Assembly: GCA_009839925.1 (NCBI GenBank)
Contig: VXOS01000168.1
Span: 1-44,177 of the forward strand
DNA length: 44,177 bases
Direction: 5' to 3'
From: Chloroflexota bacterium
Lineage (GTDB): Bacteria > Chloroflexota > Dehalococcoidia > UBA2979
Position 1 is the first letter of the stretch. Every line of letters starts with the position of its first letter. Both the position numbers and the translations under genes were made by a program. Of the stretch, positions 12,610 through 21,509 are shown piece after piece. A model generated the notes under the pieces. It was not told where the DNA came from and searched no databases. It saw only the letters and a list, made by a program, of their open reading frames with translations.

Positions 12610-13721
12610 CAGCGGCTCCCCTCGTCGCGCACGCTCTCGAGGAAGCGGTCGAACAGGAACTCGGTGTCGTGCGGGCCCGGCGAGGCTTCCGAGTGGTACT
12701 GGATGGTGAACAGCGGCAGCTCACGGTGCCGCAGGCCCTCGACGGTGCCGTCGTTGAGGTGCACCTGGTCCACCTCGACAGCGGCGTCGAGCCCGTCGCC
12801 GTCGACGGCGTAGCCGTGGTTCTGCGAGGTGATGTAGACGCGCCCGGTGGGCTTGTCGATCACCGGGTGGTTCGCGCCGCGATGGCCGAACTTCAGCTTG
12901 TAGGTGGAGGCGCCGAAGAGGCGGCCGAGCACCTGGTGCCCGAGGCAGATCCCCATCAGCGGTGTGCGCCCGACGAGGCCACGCGAGGCCTCGACGACGT
13001 GGTCGAGCAGCATCGGATCGCCCGGGCCGGGCGAGAGCAGCACGCCGTCCGGGCCGTGCGCCAGCACGTCCTCGGCGCTCGCCGTGCTCGGCACGGCGGT
13101 GACGCGGCAGCCGCGGCGACGCAGGTGCCGCATGATGTTGCGCTTCACGCCGAGGTCGACGACGACGATGTGCGGTCGCGGCCCGTCGCCGTTGTCCGCG
13201 CCCTCGCCGAACTCGTAGGGGACCGGGGTGGAGACCTCGGCGACGTAGTCCTCGGTGCCGTACATGGGCTCGCTGTGCAGCCGGGCAAGCGCCTCGGTCG
13301 GCGACTCGTCGCGGGTGATTGTGCCCATCACCACGCCGTGCGAGCGCAGGTGGCGCGTCAGCGCGCGCGTGTCGATGCCGGCGATCGCCGGCACGCCGGC
13401 CCTGGCGAGGTACTCGTCGAGGCGGCCGAGGCTCTGCCAGTGGGAGGGCAGGTCGGTCAGCTCGCGCACGACGAAGCCGCGCACCTGGATGCGCGCGCTC
13501 TCGTCGTCGCCGGCGTTGACGCCGTAGTTGCCCTGCAGCGGGTAGGTCATCGTCAGGATCTGGCCGCCGTAGGAGGGGTCGGTGAGCGCCTCCTGGTAGC
13601 CGGTCATCGAGGTGTTGAAGACCACCTCGCCGGTGGCGGCGACGGGCGCGCCGAAGCCCTCGCCCTCGAAGACGCGGCCGTCCGCGAGCACGAGGCGTGC
13701 GGCCGGACGCGGCTCGCTCAC
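12609..13721 (-). CDS. carA: Carbamoyl-phosphate synthase small (glutaminase) subunit
   Basis: VVFNTSMTGYQEALTDPSYGGQILTMTYPLQGNYG; LSPGPGDP; MGICLGHQVLGR; GTGA overlap with pyrC. Confidence 0.95.
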   Translation of the reverse strand: MSEPRPAARLVLADGRVFEGEGFGAPVAATGEVVFNTSMTGYQEALTDPSYGGQILTMTYPLQGNYGVNAGDDESARIQVRGFVVRELTDLPSHWQSLGRLDEYLARAGVPAIAGIDTRALTRHLRSHGVVMGTITRDESPTEALARLHSEPMYGTEDYVAEVSTPVPYEFGEGADNGDGPRPHIVVVDLGVKRNIMRHLRRRGCRVTAVPSTASAEDVLAHGPDGVLLSPGPGDPMLLDHVVEASRGLVGRTPLMGICLGHQVLGRLFGASTYKLKFGHRGANHPVIDKPTGRVYITSQNHGYAVDGDGLDAAVEVDQVHLNDGTVEGLRHRELPLFTIQYHSEASPGPHDTEFLFDRFLESVRDEGSR

Positions 13722-15097
13722 AGGGCGATCCCTTCCAGCGCGTGCACCACGCGCCCGCCGAAGACGGTCGCGAGCACGCGGCCGCGCAGCTCGCGGCCGG
13801 CGATTGGCGTGTTCTTGCCCATCGAGGCGAACTCCTCGGGCTTCACGGTCCAGGCGGCGTCCGGGTCGAGGATGGCGACGTCGCCGACGGCGCCCGGCGA
13901 GAGCGTGCCGAGGCCCTCGAGGCCGGGGCGCTGGTCGAGGTTCCAGGCGCGGGCGGGCCCGGCGGTGAGCCGCTCGATCAGCGTCGGCAGTTCGATGCGT
14001 CCCGCGTGGACGAGGCTCATCGAGAGGCCGAGGGCGGTCTCCAGCCCGCTGATGCCGGCATCGGCGAGGTCGAACTCGATCTCCTTGTCGGAGACGGCGT
14101 GCGGCGCGTGGTCCGTCGCGATCGCGTCGATCACGCCGTCGCGCAGCGCCTCGGCGCAGGCGTCCATGTCGCCGTGCGAGCGCAGCGGCGGGTTGACCTT
14201 GGCGTTGGAGTGATAGGCGATGCTGCCGTAGCCGTTCGCGCCCCCGCCGTTGGCGGCGACCTGCGAGCCGGACCAACCGAAGGCGACCTCCTCGTGGGTG
14301 AGTGCGAGGTGGTGCGGCGTGACCTCGGCGGTGATGTGCACGCCGCGCTCGCGGGCGGCGCGGATCAGCGCGACCGAGCCGGCGGTCGACACGTGGGCGA
14401 TGTGCAGGTGCGCCCCGGCCAGATCGGCGAGGGCGATGTCGCGCGCGACGAAAGTCTCCTCCGCGCTCGCAGGGCGGCCGCGCAGCCCGAGGCGGGTGGC
14501 TACCCAGCCCTCGTGCATCTGTCCCTCATGCACCAGCGCGGGATCCTCGCAGTGCTGCGAGATCGGCAGCCCGAAGGCGCCGGCGTACTCGAGGGCGTGG
14601 CGCATCAGCCGCGCGTCGGCGACCGCGTCGCCGTCGTCGGAGAGCGCGACGACGCCGGCCTGCGCCAGCTCGCCCGCGGGCGCGAGCTCCTTGCCGGCGC
14701 GCTCGCGGGTGATGCAGCCGAGGGGCAGCACGCGCACGGCGGCGTGTTCCTCGGCCTGGCGCAGCACGGATTCGACGGCGGCGCGCCGGTCCAGCGGGGG
14801 GTCCGTGTTCGGCATCGCGCAGACGGTGGTGAAGCCGCCGCGCGCGGCGGCCAGCGTGCCGGTCGCGATCGTCTCCTTGTACTCGAAGCCGGGCTCGCGC
14901 AGGTGGACGTGCAGGTCGACGAAGCCGGGCGTCACCACCAGCCCGGTCGCGTCGATGCGGTCCGCCTCGATCACCGCGTCGCCCTCGTTCGGCCCCACGC
15001 GGGCGACGCGCCCGTCGACGATCACCACGTCGGCGATGCCGTCGCGCCCGAGGGCGGGGTCGATCACGCGGCCGTTGTGGATGGCAAGTGTGCTCAC
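13718..15097 (-). CDS. pyrC: Dihydroorotase (class I)
   Basis: VTPGFVDLHVHLREPGFEYKETI; CAMPNTDPP; DAIATDHAPHAVSDKEIEF. Confidence 0.95.
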   Translation of the reverse strand: MSTLAIHNGRVIDPALGRDGIADVVIVDGRVARVGPNEGDAVIEADRIDATGLVVTPGFVDLHVHLREPGFEYKETIATGTLAAARGGFTTVCAMPNTDPPLDRRAAVESVLRQAEEHAAVRVLPLGCITRERAGKELAPAGELAQAGVVALSDDGDAVADARLMRHALEYAGAFGLPISQHCEDPALVHEGQMHEGWVATRLGLRGRPASAEETFVARDIALADLAGAHLHIAHVSTAGSVALIRAARERGVHITAEVTPHHLALTHEEVAFGWSGSQVAANGGGANGYGSIAYHSNAKVNPPLRSHGDMDACAEALRDGVIDAIATDHAPHAVSDKEIEFDLADAGISGLETALGLSMSLVHAGRIELPTLIERLTAGPARAWNLDQRPGLEGLGTLSPGAVGDVAILDPDAAWTVKPEEFASMGKNTPIAGRELRGRVLATVFGGRVVHALEGIAL

Positions 15098-16173
15098 GAT
15101 GCCCCCTCCCCGGCGCTCGCGGCCGCGGCGTCGCGGCCCAGCGCCAGCAGGTAGAGCAGCGCCATGCGCACGGCCACGCCGTTCGTGACCTGCTCCTCGA
15201 TCATCGAGCGGCCGCCGCCGGCGACCTCGCGAGCGATCTCGATGCCCTCGTTCTTGGGACCGGGATGCATCAGCAGGTGGTCCGGGTGCGCCCGCGCGAG
15301 GCGCTTTGCCGTGACCTGGTAGTGCAGCGAGTACTCGTGCAGCGAGGGCAGGAGACCGCCCTGCTGGCGCTCGCTCTGCAGTCGCAGCGCCATCACGACG
15401 TGCGCGCCCTCGATCGCTCGTTCGATGTCCGTCTCGACCTCGACGTGGGGCAGCGCCGCCTCGGCGTGATCGGGGCGGTCGCCGGGCCGCAGGCCCTGCG
15501 GCAGCAGCGTGGGCGGTCCGCAGACCACGACCTCCGCGCCCATCGCGGCGAGGCCCCAGAGGTCCGAGCGCGCGACACGCGAGTGGGCGATGTCGCCGAC
15601 CATGACGACGCGCTTCCCCTCGAGGTCTCCGAAGTGGCGGCGCATCGTGTAGAGGTCGAGCAGCGCCTGCGTGGGGTGCGCGTGCGCGCCGTCGCCGGCG
15701 TTGACGATCGCCGCGTCGGTGTGCCGTGCGGCGAGGTAGGGCGCGCCCGACGAGGCGTGGCGCATCACCAGGATGCCCGCGCCCATCGCGCGCAGCGTCC
15801 GCACCGTGTCGATCAGCGACTCGCCCTTCTGCACCGAGGAGGTGCTGGCGCTGACCGAGAGCACGTCCGCGCCCAGCACCTTGCCGGCCAGCTCGAAGGA
15901 GGCGCGCGTCCGCGTCGAAGGCTCATAGAAGAGGTTGACGATGGTGTGGCCGCGCAGCGCCGGCACGCGCGCGATGCGCCGCTCCAGCACCTCCGCCATC
16001 TGCCCCGCGAGCTCGAGCACCGTGATGATCTCGTCGGCCCCGAAGTCGTCGAGGTCCAGCACGTGGCGATGGCGCCACGGGCCGGGCGCGGGCGCGGTTC
16101 CGAGCGGCTCGCCGCTCCCCGGGAGCAGCGGCGCGGCGCTCGCGCCGGAGGTCTCGTGTGTCTCGGTGGTCAC
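15094..16173 (-). CDS. pyrB: Aspartate carbamoyltransferase catalytic subunit
   Basis: [60 protein letters not shown]. Confidence 0.95.
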   Translation of the reverse strand: MTTETHETSGASAAPLLPGSGEPLGTAPAPGPWRHRHVLDLDDFGADEIITVLELAGQMAEVLERRIARVPALRGHTIVNLFYEPSTRTRASFELAGKVLGADVLSVSASTSSVQKGESLIDTVRTLRAMGAGILVMRHASSGAPYLAARHTDAAIVNAGDGAHAHPTQALLDLYTMRRHFGDLEGKRVVMVGDIAHSRVARSDLWGLAAMGAEVVVCGPPTLLPQGLRPGDRPDHAEAALPHVEVETDIERAIEGAHVVMALRLQSERQQGGLLPSLHEYSLHYQVTAKRLARAHPDHLLMHPGPKNEGIEIAREVAGGGRSMIEEQVTNGVAVRMALLYLLALGRDAAAASAGEGAS

Positions 16174-16769
16174 GGTCTATCCCTTCCGGGGATGACGACG
16201 ACGGCGTCGCGGCCGTCGACCTCGTCGAGCAGCACCTGCACCTGGTCGCCGCGAGCGGTGGGGATGTTCTTGCCGACCACGTCGGCGCGGATCGGCAGCT
16301 CGCGGTGTCCGCGGTCGATCAGCACCGCGAGGCTCACGCGGTGCGGGCGTCCAAAGTCGTTGAGCGCGTCCATGGCGGCGCGCACGGTGCGGCCGGTGAA
16401 GAGCACGTCGTCGACGAGGACCACGTTGCGGCCCTCGATATCGGGCAGGTCGCTGCTGCGCGGCACGCTGCGCAGCCCGCGCGAGGCGAGATCGTCGCGG
16501 TGCAGCGTGATGTCGAGCCTCCCGAGGGGCGGCCGCGTGCCCTCGAAGCCGGCGATCAGCTCGGCGAGGCGTTCGGCGAGGACGGCGCCGCGGCTGGGAA
16601 TGCCGACGAGCACGAGCTGGTCGAGCCCGCCGTTACGCTCGACGATCTCGTGGGCGAGGCGGCGCGTGGTGCGCCCGATGCCGTCGGCGTCGAGCAGCGG
16701 CCCGCCGCCGCGAGCGGCCGCGAGGTCCTCGCTGCGCGCGTGTTCAGCCTGTTCGGTCGGGTCAGCCAA
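16170..16769 (-). CDS. pyrR: PyrR, uracil phosphoribosyltransferase-fold pyrimidine operon regulator (probable TTG start at 16769)
   Basis: [65 protein letters not shown] 8 nt upstream of TTG. The ORF-track start at 16889 would read through the leader terminator. Confidence 0.88.
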   Translation of the reverse strand: MADPTEQAEHARSEDLAAARGGGPLLDADGIGRTTRRLAHEIVERNGGLDQLVLVGIPSRGAVLAERLAELIAGFEGTRPPLGRLDITLHRDDLASRGLRSVPRSSDLPDIEGRNVVLVDDVLFTGRTVRAAMDALNDFGRPHRVSLAVLIDRGHRELPIRADVVGKNIPTARGDQVQVLLDEVDGRDAVVVIPGRDRP

Positions 16770-16809
16770 AGAGGCGGCTCCGCGATGGGGTGGGGAGCTG
16801 CTGGTGGGC

Positions 16810-16840
16810 AAAAAAAGCCCCTCCGCGTTCCGGGGAGGGG
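16810..16840 (-). terminator. Intrinsic terminator in pyr leader (attenuator)
   Basis: Minus strand: CCCCTCC-CCGGAACGC-GGAGGGG-C-TTTTTTT, upstream of the pyrR TTG. Confidence 0.88.
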
Positions 16841-16897
16841 AAACGAGGGTGGGACGGCGCGCGTCCCGGTACCGCAAACGTGAGAGCATTCATCTGC

Positions 16898-16933
16898 TGC
16901 GTCCTTCCCGGCCTCGCTGGACCGGATTAAAGA
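16898..16933 (-). promoter_or_regulatory. PyrR-binding-loop-like RNA element (anti-antiterminator)
   Basis: Minus strand: CTCTTTAATCCGGTCCAGCGAGGCCGGGAAGGACG; core CCGG-UCCAGCGAGG-CCGG resembles the Bacillus PyrR loop UCCAGAGAGGCU. Confidence 0.8.
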
Positions 16934-17061
16934 GCGCCTGCGATTGCTGCCGCGCATCGTACCACCTGACGCCGTCAGCGCCCAATCGCGGCCGGAGCGT
17001 GGGGCGAGGGGAGGCTACACGGGTTCGGCTGGCCTCAGCCGGTACTTCGCGTCGCCCCGGT

Positions 17062-18510
17062 CTACCTCGACGGCTGGTCGGGCGCGGGCCGGGCGGCCCA
17101 GAACAGGTAGAACTCGTTGCGGGCCGAGTCCGGGCCGGGTCCGACCGCTCCCGGGAGAGTCAGGCCCTCAAGTTCACGGATGGTGGCCGTGGCGAGGTCA
17201 ATCAGCTCAGCCGTGGCTATCCGTTCGAGCCCAGGGGCGGGCGGCTGGCTTGTCCGCGAATTCCGTACAAGCACGTCATCGGTCGCCGCGACCGGGATCC
17301 GGCGGGGGTCGCCGTTCGGATCGGGGCCCCACCGCCACGCGTCCGCGCCGTACACCCTCTGAACATTTCTCCGCTCGTCCGTGATGGCCAGCAAGTGTTC
17401 CTCCTGGCCTTCCGCTGCCCACATGATCGCGCCGTCAGGCATGGCGCCGACGCGTCTCCATGTGAGACCGCCCAGCCTCGGGGGTTCCGGCTCGGATCGA
17501 GGTGGCGGCTCATCGCCTGAGACGATCCAGCGAGAGCGCTTCTCCCAGCCCTCCGTACTGTCGAGGAGCCCCAGGCCGCTCAGCCGCGCCAGGACCGCCG
17601 CCCACGCTTCGTCGGTCAGTTCGCTCCGCTGGCGGTGAGGTTCGGACCAGTAGTTCCGCTCCTCGACGAGTACGTCACCATCGCGTGCGTCCACGATCAC
17701 GGAGCCTGGGAGCGCCGCGCCGAGGAGCCTCCACGTCCGTCCGGCGTCTCCCGAGATCCAGAGTTCCTGGTCCGCATCCGGATCCGGGAAGTTTTGCGCG
17801 TACTCGGCTCCGCAGTAGTGTCCGCTACGGCAGACCATGAATGCGATCTCTTGCCCGTCCCGGCTGATGCGGGCGCTGTCCACGAGCCCCCTGTCATCGA
17901 AGAACGCCGCGAGGCGGTCCTCGCGATACGCCCCGGCAGCCTCATCGAAGACGACCCGCCTGAGGTCGCCGAACCCGTGCCCGCAGGCGTAACACTGGGT
18001 GACTCGATAGTAGAGAGCGATGTTCACGGGCAGCGGTCGCGCCTCGCCTCGCGTGATCGGCGTGATCTCGATGCCATGGGGTTCGGCGGGAAGCGGAGTC
18101 GGGCTTGCGGTGGGCGTCGGCGCGAGCGAGGGCGTTGGAGCCGCCGTCGGCGCAGGCGTCGGCGTGGCGCTGGGCGGTGGGGTGGCAGTAGGTGAGGGCG
18201 TCGGGATGGCGGTCGGCGCGGGCGCGGGTGTGGCAGTGGGCGCTGGAGTCGCCGTCGGAGCGGTCGCGATCGAGGCGGTGGCCCCTGGCGAGGCGGTGGT
18301 CGGCGGCGTGGCGGTCGGCCTCGGAGTGACGGTCGGCGTTGGCGCGGGCGTGGCGATCGGCGCCGCGGTGGCTGTTGGTGTGGGTGGCGGCGTGGCCGGC
18401 GGCGGGGGCCGCTCGTCCGGCGCGCCGGTGCAGCCCACGAGGACGCTCGCCGCAGTCAGCGCGGCTGCCAACAGGAGCGGCGTCGCAAACGATCGGAGGA
18501 TGTTGCGCAC
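17062..18510 (-). CDS. Lipoprotein with long Pro/Thr/Ala linker and C-terminal extracellular domain of unknown function
   Basis: GTG start; VRNILRSFATPLLLAAALTAASVLVGC lipobox; PT-rich linker; WISGDAGRTWRLLG resembles a BNR/Asp-box motif. Confidence 0.75.
   Translation of the reverse strand: MRNILRSFATPLLLAAALTAASVLVGCTGAPDERPPPPATPPPTPTATAAPIATPAPTPTVTPRPTATPPTTASPGATASIATAPTATPAPTATPAPAPTAIPTPSPTATPPPSATPTPAPTAAPTPSLAPTPTASPTPLPAEPHGIEITPITRGEARPLPVNIALYYRVTQCYACGHGFGDLRRVVFDEAAGAYREDRLAAFFDDRGLVDSARISRDGQEIAFMVCRSGHYCGAEYAQNFPDPDADQELWISGDAGRTWRLLGAALPGSVIVDARDGDVLVEERNYWSEPHRQRSELTDEAWAAVLARLSGLGLLDSTEGWEKRSRWIVSGDEPPPRSEPEPPRLGGLTWRRVGAMPDGAIMWAAEGQEEHLLAITDERRNVQRVYGADAWRWGPDPNGDPRRIPVAATDDVLVRNSRTSQPPAPGLERIATAELIDLATATIRELEGLTLPGAVGPGPDSARNEFYLFWAARPAPDQPSR
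18095..18429 (-). repeat. Low-complexity PT/PAPT-rich linker coding tract
   Basis: Translated TPTATAAPIATPAPTPTVTPRPTATPP... over about 110 residues. Confidence 0.85.
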
Positions 18511-18617
18511 CCGGGTGGTCCCACTCCAGCTCCGATGCGGGGTGTAATGGGTGCTTAACGACGGCGGCGCCTGCGCCGTTCCCGAACGACCCACGAGGCC
18601 GAGCTGGCTGCCGGCTG

Positions 18618-19523
18618 CTACTCGCCGTCGCGCTGCTCGCGCAGGAAGCGCTCCAGCTCGTCGACCATGTCCTGGGCGTCGGGCAGGGCGGCGCTGCCTC
18701 CCGAGGCGGCTTCCTCCTCGGCGGCGGCCTCTTCCTGCTCCTGCTCCTCGAGCTGCTCCTCGATGCGGCGGGCGTACTCTGCCATCTCCGGGTTCTTCGC
18801 GATCTCGGCCCCGACCTGCGCGTCGAAACGGGCGGCGAAGACCTCCAGGTCGTGCAGGCTGAGCTCGAGGTTCAGGCTGGCGTTGAGTTGCTCGAGGATG
18901 GCGAGCGCGCCCTTGGGGTTGGGCGAGGCGTTCACGTAGTGCGGCACGTTCGCCCACATCGAGGCCGTGCGGAAGCCGGCGTCGCGGAGGCGGTTGTTGA
19001 GCACGCCGACGATGCCGGTCGGTCCCTGGTAGCCGGTCGTGCGCGGCGGCTCGAGGCCGAGCTGCTCGCGCAGCCCGGCGTCCTCGGAGCTGCCGGAGAC
19101 CCGGATCGGCCGGGTGTGGCTCGCCTCCGCGAGCAGCGCCCCGAGGGTGATCACGGTGTCGATGCCGAGCGTCTCGCAGCACTCCATGATCGTGTCGGAG
19201 TAGGCGTGCCAGGAGAGATGCGGCTCCACGCCCTCCAGCAGCACGAGGTCCGGCGTGTCGCCCTCGCGGCGCCGCGCCGAGAACTTGTTCTGCGGCCACT
19301 CGAGGACGCGCTCGCCCTCCTCGAGCTTCACCTTGGGACGGGCCTGCGTGAAGTCGTAGAAGTACTCCGGGTCGATGTGCGCGAAGGCCTTCGAGCGCCA
19401 GCGGCGCAGCATGAAGCGGATCGCGCCGGTCGCGGACTCGCCGGCGTCGTTCCACCCGGACCATGCCGCGATCAGGATCGGCCGGTCCAGCTCATGGCGC
19501 TCGTCGAAGATGAGGTGTGTCAC
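18618..19523 (-). CDS. PAC2-family protein
   Basis: RPILIAAWSGWNDAGESATGAIRFM; GALLAEASHTRPIRVSGSS; YQGPTGIVGVLNNRLRDAG; Glu-rich C-terminal coiled coil. Confidence 0.88.
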   Translation of the reverse strand: MTHLIFDERHELDRPILIAAWSGWNDAGESATGAIRFMLRRWRSKAFAHIDPEYFYDFTQARPKVKLEEGERVLEWPQNKFSARRREGDTPDLVLLEGVEPHLSWHAYSDTIMECCETLGIDTVITLGALLAEASHTRPIRVSGSSEDAGLREQLGLEPPRTTGYQGPTGIVGVLNNRLRDAGFRTASMWANVPHYVNASPNPKGALAILEQLNASLNLELSLHDLEVFAARFDAQVGAEIAKNPEMAEYARRIEEQLEEQEQEEAAAEEEAASGGSAALPDAQDMVDELERFLREQRDGE

Positions 19524-19679
19524 GAGGGCAGGATAGTGCCTCGCCGGACGGGCGCACAGCCCCGCGCCCGCGGGCAGCCGGGCTTCCGCCTATTGACACC
19601 GCGCCGGACCCTTCGCTACGAACTGTCGGGCCGCCACTGACGGGCTGCGGTGGGGGCGGGGGTGCAGAGGAGTGACTCG

Positions 19680-20798
19680 ATGAGCGATGACTGGACGCAA
19701 GCCTGGCAACCGACGGTCGACGTCGTCGGGCAGGACTTCTCGGGTGGCATCGAAGCGACCGCCGTCGACGAGATCGAGCGAGCCACGATCCGCCGCTACT
19801 GCGAGCCGCTCGAGTTCTCGTGCCCGCTCCACTACGACGAGGAGGTCGCGAAGGCCCACGGCTACGCAGGCATCCTCGCGCCGCACAGCGGCGTCTCCTC
19901 GACCTGGATCGACGTCGGCCTCTGGCGGCCCGGGCAGGGCACGCGCTACCCGCTGGCGCACCCGCACGTCGACATCCCGAGGGCGCGCGGCCCGGTGATG
20001 CCGCAGCCGCCGGAGCCGCCGACGACGGCGGGCTTCGCCACGGACATCGAGATCGAGTACCACGAGCCGCCGGTCGTCGGCGATCGGCTCACGATAAAGG
20101 GCCGCAAGCTGACCTCGTGCCTGCCTCGCGAGACTCGGGTGGGCCGGGGCGCGTTCATGATCTGGGAGCGCCAGGTCGTCAACCAGCGCGGCGAGCTGGT
20201 CGCGCTGCTGCGCAACGGCGGCTACCGCTACGTCGCGTTCGACACGCCTCGGCCGTCGGCCTCGGCGCCACCGCCCGCGGAGGAAGACGAGGAGCCGGAG
20301 GAGGAGGACCTGCTGGCGATCCGCAACGTCGACGTCGGCGCAGTAGACGAGATCGACTGGTCGCAGCAGCGCTACTTCGAGGACGTGCAGGAGGGCGACC
20401 CCGTCCCGCCGGTCACGATCAACGTCACGATCGCGCGGCTGATCGTCGAGGCCGGGGCGAACCGCGACTTCAACCAGATCCACCACAACAGCCCGGTCTC
20501 GATCGCGACCGGCGCGCCGGAGATGTACGCCAACAACGGCTTCATCCAGGGCTGGTGGGAGCGCTGCGTGCGCGAGTACGCCGGCCTCGCGGGCCGCTTC
20601 AAGAAGACCGGCCCGTTCCGCATGAACATCTTCAACGTCGTCGGCGAGGCCGTGACCACCTCCGGCGAGGTCAAGCGCAAGTGGGTGGAGAACGGCGAGC
20701 ACCTGGTGGAGCTGATGATCCGCTCGGAGATGTCGCAGGGCACCTCGGTTGGTCCCGGCCCGGTGGTCGTCAGCCTGCCCTCCCGCGACTCGTCCTGA
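19680..20798 (+). CDS. MaoC/FAS1-like double-hotdog dehydratase
   Basis: N-terminal FSCPLHYDEEVAKAHGYAGILAPHSG; C-terminal EGDPVPPVTINVTIARLIVEAGANRDFNQIHHN. Confidence 0.8.
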   Translation: MSDDWTQAWQPTVDVVGQDFSGGIEATAVDEIERATIRRYCEPLEFSCPLHYDEEVAKAHGYAGILAPHSGVSSTWIDVGLWRPGQGTRYPLAHPHVDIPRARGPVMPQPPEPPTTAGFATDIEIEYHEPPVVGDRLTIKGRKLTSCLPRETRVGRGAFMIWERQVVNQRGELVALLRNGGYRYVAFDTPRPSASAPPPAEEDEEPEEEDLLAIRNVDVGAVDEIDWSQQRYFEDVQEGDPVPPVTINVTIARLIVEAGANRDFNQIHHNSPVSIATGAPEMYANNGFIQGWWERCVREYAGLAGRFKKTGPFRMNIFNVVGEAVTTSGEVKRKWVENGEHLVELMIRSEMSQGTSVGPGPVVVSLPSRDSS

Positions 20799-20804
20799 GT
20801 CCGC

Positions 20805-21353
20805 GTGCGGATCGGCATCCTCAGCGACACGCACGTCCCCGAGGCGCCTGAGATCTTCCCGGAGATTCTCGAGGCGCTCGAGGGCGTCGACCTGATCTTC
20901 CACGCCGGCGATCTGGTGGTCGCGCGCGTGCTCGACGAGCTGGAGCAGATCGCGCCGATCTACGCCGCCGAGGGCAACCACGACCCGCACCTGAAGGACG
21001 ACCCGCGCATCAAGCCCGTGCACTTCCTCGAGCTCGAGGGCTTCACGATCGCGCTGCTGCACATCTTCGAGCCGCTCAACTGGGAGCTGGAGCACCTCCT
21101 CAACCAGTACCTGGGAGGCGCGCGGCCGGACATCATCGTCTGCGGCGACACGCACTACGAGCGGATCGACTGGCTGGAGGAGATCCTCGTGGTGAACCCG
21201 GGCAGCGCGACGCTGCCGCGCAACATGAGCCCGCGCCTCGGCCATGTGGCGTACCTGACCCTCGAGAAGGGCAAGCCGCCGCAGGCGGAGATCGTTGACC
21301 TCGCCGCCGACGACTGGCGCGAGCGGGTGCGGCGGATCGCCTCCGCCGCGTAG
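20805..21353 (+). CDS. YfcE/MJ0936-like metallophosphoesterase
   Basis: MRIGILSDTHVPE; DLIFHAGDLV; AEGNHD; IIVCGDTHYE; VNPGSATLPR. Confidence 0.9.
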   Translation: MRIGILSDTHVPEAPEIFPEILEALEGVDLIFHAGDLVVARVLDELEQIAPIYAAEGNHDPHLKDDPRIKPVHFLELEGFTIALLHIFEPLNWELEHLLNQYLGGARPDIIVCGDTHYERIDWLEEILVVNPGSATLPRNMSPRLGHVAYLTLEKGKPPQAEIVDLAADDWRERVRRIASAA

Positions 21354-21372
21354 CCGGCGGCCGCGCCGCCGG
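21354..21372 (+). terminator. GC-rich hairpin after phosphoesterase (no T-run)
   Basis: CCGGCGGC-CGC-GCCGCCGG perfect arms immediately after the stop codon. Confidence 0.4.
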
Positions 21373-21509
21373 TGTGAATTTCCCCGGCCGCGCTGGTAGT
21401 CTGGACTCGCGGGATCACGAGCCCTCGAGGCGGGCGGACCGCCCGCCGAATGGCCACGGGAGGCGTGTCCGCACCTCACCGCGAACGCGCCCGCTCACAG
21501 GGGGATCCG

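Noticed and set aside
16770-16889. ORF-track N-terminal extension of pyrR ([37 protein letters not shown]...)
   Set aside because: This stretch contains the intrinsic terminator and T-run; a TTG with SD at 16769 is a better start. A leader peptide cannot be fully excluded.
15088-17520. 810-aa plus-strand ORF antisense to pyrB/pyrR
   Set aside because: High-GC shadow ORF; Arg/His/Asp-rich translation, no domain, spans the pyr leader terminator and several real genes.
18020-18547. Plus-strand ORF encoding a Gly/Val-rich repeat protein (GVGAAVGAGVGVALGGG...)
   Set aside because: Exact antisense shadow of the PT-rich linker of the minus-strand lipoprotein; composition explained by the codon repeat.
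19590-21479. 629-aa minus-strand ORF antisense to the hotdog and phosphoesterase genes
   Set aside because: Shadow ORF; the plus-strand genes have clear family motifs.
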